From Chloroflexota bacterium (lineage in GTDB: Bacteria; Chloroflexota; Dehalococcoidia; Lucifugimonadales; Lucifugimonadaceae), in contig PASL01000003.1 in NCBI GenBank assembly GCA_002712125.1, positions 38,608 through 47,387 of the forward strand: a stretch of DNA of 8,780 bases. Direction: 5' to 3'. The notes below the pieces were generated by a model. That model worked only from the letters and a program-made list of their open reading frames with translations. It searched no databases and was not told the origin of the DNA. Positions 1-6,121 of the stretch are shown piece after piece (the stretch's first letter is position 1; every line of letters starts with the position of its first letter). The translations under genes and the position numbers were made by a program.

Positions 1-967
1 CTACATTAGGAATTCCATCAGGCCACTTTAATATCATTGGAACTTTTATTCCTCCTTCATACACAGATCCTTTAGCTCCATTGTAACCACAATTAAATCT
101 TTTTTGATGAATCAATTCATCAGTGTAATAACCAGGAGAATTTACATCAGGACTAATGAAATTGGTCTTAAGCATTTCTCTATATTCATCGGGTACCTGA
201 TCTTGTCGATGAGTGAATGCAGGACCATTATCACTTGTGAACATTACAATAGTGTTATTTTCTAAATTTAATTTTCTTAAGGTTTCTAAAATTCTTCCCA
301 CTTGTTGATCCATCACCTGAATCATTGAGTAAATTATTGCTGTGAGAAGATCAACCCCTTTTTCAGTATAAATATTAATTAATTCCTTAGGAGCCTGAAG
401 TGGTGAATGAGGGGCATTAAACATCACAGAAAGAAAGAAAGGCTCCTCTTTATTTCTATTAATAAAATCAATAGCATTGTCACCCAGAACATTAGTAAGA
501 TATTCTCCATTAGATTTGTACGATTGACCATTTTTCTCAATATTCCATTTATAATAATCTGCCCAACCTCCTCTAAAGCCTATAAATTCATCAAAACCTC
601 TATTATTAGGATGATATCTTTTATCCAAGGCACCATTATGCCACTTGCCTATTAAACCCGTTTTATATCCAATTGACTTGAAATAGTCTCCAATGGTTTT
701 TTCTCTAAGAAATAGCCTGTCTTGCCCCCAAGTTTCTGCAGGAGATATGACTCCAGTTCTTAGTGGATACCTTCCTGTTAACAGAGCAGCTCTAGCTGGA
801 GAACATACTGCAGAACCAGAATAATGTTGAGATAAGCATGTTCCTTCTTCAATAAGACTATCTAGATTAGGAGTAATAATATTACCATCATTAAATTTGC
901 CAAAGTCACCGTAACCCATGTCATCAGCAACCATCATAATAATGTTAGGTTTTGTTTTATTAGACAT
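1..967 (-). CDS. Type I (formylglycine) sulfatase, arylsulfatase-like; C-terminus cut off by window edge
   Basis: Hydrolyses sulfate esters; the family acts on aryl sulfates or sulfated sugars. The open frame starts at an ATG at 967 and stays open to the edge, giving 322 residues of a family usually about 450-550 long. Visible motifs are the metal-binding Asp pair D15-D16 (VADDMGYGD), the activation motif CSPAR at 55-59 ending in LLTGR (C55 would become formylglycine), GKWH at 107-110, NAPH with H187, SDNG at 245-248 with a metal-binding Asp/Asn, and K299 in GAKGSVYEGG. All core catalytic positions are therefore present. The protein starts almost directly on the beta-strand that leads into the Asp pair, with no signal peptide, so a cytosolic location is inferred. 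The start lies one base after the stop of the upstream glycoside hydrolase and has no Shine-Dalgarno, which suggests translational coupling. The substrate cannot be read from sequence; the neighbour favours a sulfated carbohydrate. Activity would need a formylglycine-generating or anaerobic maturase, not seen here. Confidence 0.93.
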   Translation of the reverse strand, partial: MSNKTKPNIIMMVADDMGYGDFGKFNDGNIITPNLDSLIEEGTCLSQHYSGSAVCSPARAALLTGRYPLRTGVISPAETWGQDRLFLREKTIGDYFKSIGYKTGLIGKWHNGALDKRYHPNNRGFDEFIGFRGGWADYYKWNIEKNGQSYKSNGEYLTNVLGDNAIDFINRNKEEPFFLSVMFNAPHSPLQAPKELINIYTEKGVDLLTAIIYSMIQVMDQQVGRILETLRKLNLENNTIVMFTSDNGPAFTHRQDQVPDEYREMLKTNFISPDVNSPGYYTDELIHQKRFNCGYNGAKGSVYEGGIKVPMILKWPDGIPNV

Positions 968-968
968 T

Positions 969-2315
969 TTAATGATTATAACCAGTACTTGCTATTTTAT
1001 AAATTTCTTTTGTGCGTTTTTTTAGCACTTCTGCTAAGAGACTGTAAGGTGTTCCATAAGTGTCTAAAAATCCTGAGTGCTGACGTTGCTGCTTATCTAA
1101 AATTAGATTTGGAGTATCAATCAACCCACAGTAATGCCACCCTATGAATTCAGGACGAGCAAAAGCATTGAATAATTCATTTACCCACTCCGCTCTTTGC
1201 ACAAGATTGTCGGCAACAGGTCCGTATGGCCTAGGCATATTTTCAGTTATCATCGTGTAAGAAGTATCACCATTGATAAATGGCTTGTCTGTTAATTTAG
1301 TCCAGCGATCTAAGGCTCTAGATTGTACAGCATATCGTCCATACATTTGTATAAAAATAATATCCGTATATTTGCTAGTCGTAGGGAGAATAGTGTCTAA
1401 TGAGTCGGTATTGCCATTTAACTTATCCCCTATAAATAGATGGTTTGGATCATATCTTAGAATAGATTCTTTTGCAGTTTTATAGTAAACAGAAACAACA
1501 TTCTTAAGAAAAGCAACATTATCTCGAGTTTCATTTTGGTTAGATAGGTCTGTATATAATCTCCAATTTTCAGCATTATTTAGATCTTCAAATGATTGAA
1601 ATCTTGTATCATAGGTTTTATTAAACTCTGCAATCTCTGAACGATATATCTCTTGCATTTTCTTTGTATAAGCTTGCTTGCCAGTGGCTATACCTGGTAA
1701 ATTTCTCAAACGACGAGGCCAGCCGATTCGTGATTTTCTAGGAGCACCTCCAATAGTATCAGTGCGTTCTCGACAGTCTTCCTCTGTAAACAATGGGCAG
1801 TCGGTCATTGCATAAGCAAAAAGGAATGGATCATCTCTTAGTGGAGCTGCTATTTCTTTTGCCATATTGTCACAGTGTGTCCGGAAAACTTCTGAGAAAA
1901 CGTCAATGAAATCCTCGTCTACAACATCATCTCTATAATGAGGTATATCAACAAATTCAACAGGTTGGACATAGGGTAAGGAAGGTTTTTTATAATTAGC
2001 AATCGATAGATCGGAGTGAACACCAACAGTATTTATTCCATACTTTGTACAAGTTTGCACAAACCATCTATTCAAAGCAGTTACAAACTCTTTACCATGA
2101 ATGTCTTTAACATTAAGTTTAGATTTCCAAATTTCAGCATTAAAGTCTTGTTGCCATAAGTAAGGGTGAAGATGATTGATACCAAAACTAATAAAAGCGT
2201 TCCCTTCTGGAGTGACTAACCACCATCGTTCATCTTTTTCAATACGAAAGTATCCTGTAGGACGGAATCTCTTTCCAGTCCATCCACCGAACCTATCAAG
2301 TTTATAATTCTCCAT
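969..2315 (-). CDS. Agarase-like putative glycoside hydrolase, cytosolic
   Basis: Predicted TIM-barrel carbohydrate-active enzyme of 448 aa. The N-terminus reads GYFRIEKDERWWLVTPEGNA (residues 21-40), followed by FISFGINHL. This matches the opening of beta-agarase-like and related clan GH-A proteins, which start with a phrase of the type 'RWWLVTPEGxxFxSxGxN'. Later barrel-strand-like segments are FAYAMTDCP (167-174), LFIGDKLNG (293-301), IIFIQMYGRY (319-328), PFINGDTSY (345-353) and FIGWHYCGLID (390-400). The usual Asn-Glu acid/base of clan GH-A is not seen: the strand-4 position reads T171-D172, and the strand-7 position, normally Glu, reads G349-D350. Either Asp serves catalysis or this is a divergent subfamily. 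There is no signal peptide. The first ATG after an in-frame TAA is used, with an AGGA 11 bases upstream. The gene sits 25 bases after the DUF1289 gene and one base before the sulfatase, supporting a joint role on sulfated polysaccharide fragments. The exact GH family is uncertain. Confidence 0.75.
   Translation of the reverse strand: MENYKLDRFGGWTGKRFRPTGYFRIEKDERWWLVTPEGNAFISFGINHLHPYLWQQDFNAEIWKSKLNVKDIHGKEFVTALNRWFVQTCTKYGINTVGVHSDLSIANYKKPSLPYVQPVEFVDIPHYRDDVVDEDFIDVFSEVFRTHCDNMAKEIAAPLRDDPFLFAYAMTDCPLFTEEDCRERTDTIGGAPRKSRIGWPRRLRNLPGIATGKQAYTKKMQEIYRSEIAEFNKTYDTRFQSFEDLNNAENWRLYTDLSNQNETRDNVAFLKNVVSVYYKTAKESILRYDPNHLFIGDKLNGNTDSLDTILPTTSKYTDIIFIQMYGRYAVQSRALDRWTKLTDKPFINGDTSYTMITENMPRPYGPVADNLVQRAEWVNELFNAFARPEFIGWHYCGLIDTPNLILDKQQRQHSGFLDTYGTPYSLLAEVLKKRTKEIYKIASTGYNH
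975..1003 (-). promoter_or_regulatory. Possible internal promoter in front of the sulfatase gene
   Basis: Inside the last codons of the glycoside hydrolase, the minus strand reads TTTATA (1003-998), 17 bases, then TATAAT (980-975). The -10 ends 7 bases before the sulfatase ATG, so a transcript would start at or next to the start codon. The bases also encode protein (the TATAAT lies in the Gly-Tyr-Asn codons), and AT-rich composition makes chance likely. Confidence 0.2.
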
Positions 2316-2340
2316 ATTTGATTAAGTCCTATTTGTTAAT

Positions 2341-2526
2341 TTAAGAATAATTATCGCCTAATATTTTTCTTCTTTGCGGCAAAGATTTCATTATTTTTTT
2401 TCTAGTTTCTTCAGAAAAGTATATCCAATTAGTAATTTCTTCTCCACTTCTAAAACACCCAGTACAGTACCTATAACTGGGATCATAATTACAATTTTTG
2501 ATACAAGGGGAAGATATTTTATCCAT
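2341..2526 (-). CDS. DUF1289 family small four-cysteine protein
   Basis: A 61-residue protein with the DUF1289 signature: SPCIKNC at 6-12, a second pair CTGC at 21-24, then FRSGEEITNW (25-34). The cysteines C8, C12, C21 and C24 form a CxxxC-x8-CxxC pattern that could bind zinc or another metal; this is inference. The C-terminal half is basic and probably helical (EETRKKIMKSLPQRRK). Family function is not established. Length is normal for a stand-alone member. The start lies 4 bases after the stop of the RND transporter; a closer ATG at 2530 hits a stop after three codons, so the ATG at 2526 is right. No Shine-Dalgarno is visible, so expression probably depends on the upstream gene. It is followed by a glycoside hydrolase gene after 25 bases. 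Confidence 0.88.
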   Translation of the reverse strand: MDKISSPCIKNCNYDPSYRYCTGCFRSGEEITNWIYFSEETRKKIMKSLPQRRKILGDNYS

Positions 2527-2530
2527 ACAT

Positions 2531-5197
2531 TTATTTTTTGGATACTATAACTAATAAACTTGGAAGAACAAACACAGAAGAAATTAATGCAAGAAAAATC
2601 ATTATTGCGGTAATTTGACCAAAACTTGCAAACATTGGCATTGGTGCAAATCCCATTATTCCAAATCCTATAATACTTGAAATTGAAGATCCTAATAAAG
2701 CTATACCAGTTCCATTAAGTGTCTTTTCAAGAGCATGAGTATTATCGTGTTTTTTCAATTCTTCTCTAAATCTTTGTGTAATATGTATAGAAAAATCTAT
2801 ACCAACTCCTATCGAAATTGCTCCTATAGTTGCAGTTACTAAATTTAGTGAATATCCACCTAAGTACATTATGCCATATAACCAACTAACAACTAATCCT
2901 ATTGGCAGAACCGTAATTATAGAATATTTTAATGATCTAAAGGTTACGAATAATAGTAAAAATGAAGCAAATGCTGCTATGGGTATTGATTTATATAAAG
3001 AATTTGTAGCTGAGGATAATTCTATGTCTCTTACAAATGCAGATCCTGTTATTCCAAAGTCAGAAATATATGATTTATTACTTAAGAATTCTAATTCCTT
3101 TTCCAGCTCTTTTCTTGCATATGTTGTAATTTTTTGATTTGCAGAATCAGGAATACCTACTCTAAAAACAGTAGAAAAATTATCACCTTCTTCAATAAGT
3201 GTAAATTTAATACGATTTGGTGAGTAGAATACTTCATTTTGGTCATTTACTAATCCAAAATTTATTAATTCTTTTAGAATCTTATTATTTTCCTCTTTAT
3301 TATTTCCAGAAATATTTTTTTTACTTAGTAATGACAATATATTCGGTTCAATTAGTCTAAGTTCTCCCATTTGATCGTGCGCTAGAAACTCTTTTTTATT
3401 CAAATTATCAACTAATTTTTTCATATCATTAATTGCATTAGGGTCATGAAGTGATCCTTTTATATATATAACTGCAGTTTCTCCTGCAGTGTCTCCTAAA
3501 TGATAATCTAGTTTATCTAAACCAACCACAAATTCCGAATTTTCATCGAAAAAATCAGCAACTTCAAATCTAGCTTCTAGTTTGAAAGCTAGATAGGTGG
3601 AATAAATAGTAATAACGGCAAAAACAAAAATAGTTATGTAAGGTTTTCGTGTAACAAATAAAATTATTTTGCTAAATTTTTCTTCAATTTTGACAAATAA
3701 ATTCTTACTAATAGTTTGATTATTGATTTTTTTTATACTTGCTCTTCTTACCCTTATTATTGGCAATAACAAAAATAGTAATAAGTTGGATAAAATCATG
3801 ATCATCCCAATAATAGGAGAAACAAGTAAAAATACTATTACAGAACCGCCTGCAAGTGATGCAGAACCGATTGCTTGAAAAGACCAAATAAATTTATTTT
3901 TATTGTTCTCTTTGTCTATAGATTCTATTTTAGATAATATAAAAGGTGCATAAATTCCTAGAACTATATAGGCTGCAAAAGTTGCAACTCCTGCAGCTAG
4001 CCCAAAATGGACAACAGATTCTATTCCTGCAGTAATATTTGAAAGAAATGCTATTGAATCGCTAATAAATGCTAGTGTAAGAGCTGACCCGACTCCTCCA
4101 AAGGCTAATATAAATTTTTTATCATAATTTAGTTTATTATTTTTTTCTTCTTGGTATCTTCTTATAGAATGAACACCAAAGTCTACACCAAAAGCAATCA
4201 TTGCTATAGGAACTATAAAATCAGAGATCAATCCACCTTTTAATCCTAGTAAAAATGAAATTCCTTTCAACCAGATCATTAAAGTTGAAAGACCTATTCC
4301 TATAAGAACTACTGCCCAATATGAACGAAGAGAGAATCCAACTACTGCAATTGCTGCAATAACTGTTAAAGTTATGAATAATGAAGATGCGTAACCTTGT
4401 CTTTCACCTTCCAAATTAACGTCAATAGCTATCCCCCAAACACTTATATCTTTTAACTCATTTTTTATTACATTTAAGACTTTAATATTATAATTTTCTT
4501 TATCTATCGTATTTTTATCTCCACCTAAAGCCACTCTTTGAGAACCGCCTCCTAAAGATTCATTATCACCTACCACGGCAACTAACATTCCGGGTGATGT
4601 CCACCAATCAATTTCTTGATTATTAATTTTTTTCTTTTCGACGTTTGAATTAATACTAATATTTCTCTTAATATCTTTAATTTGATCACCTTTTAGTAAT
4701 TCAGAAATAATTTCCTTAACTTCTTCATTAGTTGCTATTTCAAGATTTTTTGAATATTTTGGATTCATTTTCAAAATATTATTTACAACATCCGCTAAAG
4801 TAATTATTCCATTTACTTCAATACCTGCTTCAGGGTCAAAATACTTAAATAAGTGACTTTTATTCTGTATATTTTCAGGCGATAATTCTTTATTTAGATC
4901 TTTTTCTCTGAGTACTTGAGATGCTTTATATATTTCATATAAGTTCTTCTGAGAAAGAATGTCTTCTCCTTTGGGAACTTCCAACAAAAATAGGGTGAAA
5001 TGAACTTCATCTGAGAATTTTTTTGAAATTTCTATATCTAAATCGATAATTGGATCACTAGGAGAAGTTGAAGCATCACCCTGATAAGGTAAAAAAGAAT
5101 ATGACAAAGCTAATCCAAAAGTAATTATTATAAAAAGTGTAAATATTTTTTTTGGATTTTCAACAAAATATTTAGAAATTTTTTCATAAACGTTCAT
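2531..5197 (-). CDS. RND superfamily transporter, HAE3/MMPL-type inner-membrane exporter
   Basis: An 888-residue proton-driven exporter-type membrane protein with the duplicated RND layout. TM1 lies near residues 17-36, a large periplasmic loop spans about 37-270, and a helix bundle covers about 271-421. A second half follows with a helix near 519-538, a loop from about 540 to 735, and a bundle from about 737 to 885. The two halves carry matching motifs in the fourth helix of each bundle: AFGVDFGVHSIRRYQEE (D339) and SIGVGIDFSIHITQRFREE (D801), typical of the HAE3/Patched-like branch and the probable proton-relay Asp. The length fits single-polypeptide RND proteins of the lipid or hopanoid exporter type. 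No adaptor or outer-membrane channel gene is nearby. An oddity is a strongly hydrophobic stretch at about 448-483, enough for two more helices between the halves. The ATG at 5197 follows an in-frame TAA by one codon, and an AAGGA touches it directly. The substrate is unknown; lipids or other hydrophobic compounds are usual for the family. Confidence 0.92.
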   Translation of the reverse strand: MNVYEKISKYFVENPKKIFTLFIIITFGLALSYSFLPYQGDASTSPSDPIIDLDIEISKKFSDEVHFTLFLLEVPKGEDILSQKNLYEIYKASQVLREKDLNKELSPENIQNKSHLFKYFDPEAGIEVNGIITLADVVNNILKMNPKYSKNLEIATNEEVKEIISELLKGDQIKDIKRNISINSNVEKKKINNQEIDWWTSPGMLVAVVGDNESLGGGSQRVALGGDKNTIDKENYNIKVLNVIKNELKDISVWGIAIDVNLEGERQGYASSLFITLTVIAAIAVVGFSLRSYWAVVLIGIGLSTLMIWLKGISFLLGLKGGLISDFIVPIAMIAFGVDFGVHSIRRYQEEKNNKLNYDKKFILAFGGVGSALTLAFISDSIAFLSNITAGIESVVHFGLAAGVATFAAYIVLGIYAPFILSKIESIDKENNKNKFIWSFQAIGSASLAGGSVIVFLLVSPIIGMIMILSNLLLFLLLPIIRVRRASIKKINNQTISKNLFVKIEEKFSKIILFVTRKPYITIFVFAVITIYSTYLAFKLEARFEVADFFDENSEFVVGLDKLDYHLGDTAGETAVIYIKGSLHDPNAINDMKKLVDNLNKKEFLAHDQMGELRLIEPNILSLLSKKNISGNNKEENNKILKELINFGLVNDQNEVFYSPNRIKFTLIEEGDNFSTVFRVGIPDSANQKITTYARKELEKELEFLSNKSYISDFGITGSAFVRDIELSSATNSLYKSIPIAAFASFLLLFVTFRSLKYSIITVLPIGLVVSWLYGIMYLGGYSLNLVTATIGAISIGVGIDFSIHITQRFREELKKHDNTHALEKTLNGTGIALLGSSISSIIGFGIMGFAPMPMFASFGQITAIMIFLALISSVFVLPSLLVIVSKK

Positions 5198-5208
5198 TCC
5201 TTAATTTT

Positions 5209-5237
5209 ATTATAATTTACTCATGTTTGTTGGCTAA
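5209..5237 (-). promoter_or_regulatory. Candidate sigma-70 promoter for the four-gene minus-strand block
   Basis: On the minus strand a perfect TATAAT lies at 5214-5209. A weak -35 (TTAGCC, 5237-5232, 3 of 6 matches) sits 17 bases upstream. Only 11 bases separate the -10 box from the ATG at 5197, so transcripts would have a leader of about 4-6 bases, or almost none. This agrees with the odd AAGGA that directly touches the ATG and could not work at normal spacing. In such AT-rich DNA, TATAAT arises often by chance, but this one is in the right place in a 65-base divergent gap. Confidence 0.45.
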
Positions 5238-5262
5238 ATATGAATGAACAATACATATGTAG

Positions 5263-6108
5263 ATGATAGAATCTTCTCTAATGAAAAAAAAAATCTTTTT
5301 ATTAGTAGTTGTGTTGCTTACTGGGTTGAGTGTTTTTTGCTATAACTCTAAATATATGCGAATGTATATTTATGTTAATTTTATGAATGAAAAAAGTAGT
5401 TTAGAAAATTATTTTTTTGAAGATACTTTTATTCCTTATAGAGGATCAATTTATATTAGTAATAACATACTAAATTCTTCTGATAATTCAACTTTCACTT
5501 CTATAGAAAGCATTCCTGATAATCCAAGAACTATGTATGACTTCAGAAATAATGGTTCCTGGATAAAAATAACTCCTTTTTTATTTAAGGCTAAATTTTC
5601 TGATGACTCTGAAATTGAAGTTCAGGTTAATAGTGAATTTGAAAATAAAACAAATGCAGAAAAAATAGCCTTGATATATCTTGAAGAAATTGGTAGGTTA
5701 CCTAAATTATTTAGAAAAAATCTAGAAACAGTTTCGATTCATAAAGGCTATGAAAATTTTGGGGGAGGGAATAATAATTTCGTAATTCATCATGATAATG
5801 GTTTAGAACTTAAAAAATATGGTTTATTAGAAGAAATATTTTTGCATGAAGGAGTTCATACCTCACTTGATTCTGACCATCGTTTATCAAATGCTTGGAT
5901 TAATGCACAAAAATCAGATAATGGAAATTTTATTTCAGATTATGCAAAACAAAATCCTAAACGTGAAGACTTGGCAGAAACTGTTCCTTTATGTTTTGCA
6001 CTTAAATACAAACGAGATAGATTAAGCGATGATATTATTCGCAAAATAGAAAAAGCGATTCCAAATAGAATAGAGTATTGCAATAGTGTTTTTGAAAAAA
6101 AGAAATAA
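5263..6108 (+). CDS. Secreted or membrane-anchored protein with HEGVH zinc-metallopeptidase-like motif, unknown role
   Basis: A 281-residue protein; I do not recognise a named gene. The N-terminus has a basic then hydrophobic stretch (KKK at 8-10, hydrophobic through C26), a signal peptide or membrane anchor. The second ATG at 5281 (MKKKIFLLVVV) gives a more typical signal start than the first; neither has a Shine-Dalgarno. The C-terminal half holds EEIFLHEGVHTSLDSDH (190-206): an HExxH motif (H195, E196, H199) with further possible ligands D203 and H206. After it come ISDYAKQNP (224-232) and REDLAET (234-240), where E235 or E239 could be the third, glutamate zinc ligand of a gluzincin-like site. 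This block resembles a group of bacterial hypothetical proteins known to me only by pattern. The catalytic role is inferred; inactive or structural zinc binding is possible. Composition is very AT-rich (about 20% GC in two sampled lines). An A10 run at 5284-5293 lies just after the second start. Divergent from the RND gene; 13 bases before the GMC gene. Confidence 0.75.
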   Translation: MIESSLMKKKIFLLVVVLLTGLSVFCYNSKYMRMYIYVNFMNEKSSLENYFFEDTFIPYRGSIYISNNILNSSDNSTFTSIESIPDNPRTMYDFRNNGSWIKITPFLFKAKFSDDSEIEVQVNSEFENKTNAEKIALIYLEEIGRLPKLFRKNLETVSIHKGYENFGGGNNNFVIHHDNGLELKKYGLLEEIFLHEGVHTSLDSDHRLSNAWINAQKSDNGNFISDYAKQNPKREDLAETVPLCFALKYKRDRLSDDIIRKIEKAIPNRIEYCNSVFEKKK

Positions 6109-6121
6109 CTTAAAAACAATT

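Noticed and set aside
407..655. Plus-strand open frame of 82 codons
   Set aside because: Lies wholly inside the sulfatase on the opposite strand, whose catalytic motifs are intact; the translation is low-complexity and matches nothing.
1273..1485. Plus-strand open frame of 70 codons
   Set aside because: Antisense to the glycoside hydrolase, with no motif or ribosome-binding site.
969..2315. Recent horizontal transfer of the glycoside hydrolase, suggested by higher GC (185 of 480 sampled bases, about 38%) than the adjacent RND gene (100 of 360, about 28%)
   Set aside because: The GMC and Old Yellow Enzyme genes give a similar 37% in sampled lines, so the RND and HEGVH genes are the AT-rich outliers; membrane and envelope proteins often differ this way. 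Composition alone does not support transfer.
2871..3137. Plus-strand open frame of 88 codons
   Set aside because: Antisense to the second half of the RND transporter, a shadow of its coding bias.
5230..5258. Plus-strand promoter for the HEGVH gene (TTGGCT, then TACATA or ACATAT)
   Set aside because: The -35 matches 4 of 6, but the -10 matches only about 3 of 6 at a suitable spacing; too weak to list, although some promoter must lie in this gap.
6086..6121. Extended start for the GMC dehydrogenase
   Set aside because: It would overlap the previous gene and add a 12-residue tail ahead of a Rossmann strand that normally begins within the first ten residues; the ATG at 6122 fits better.
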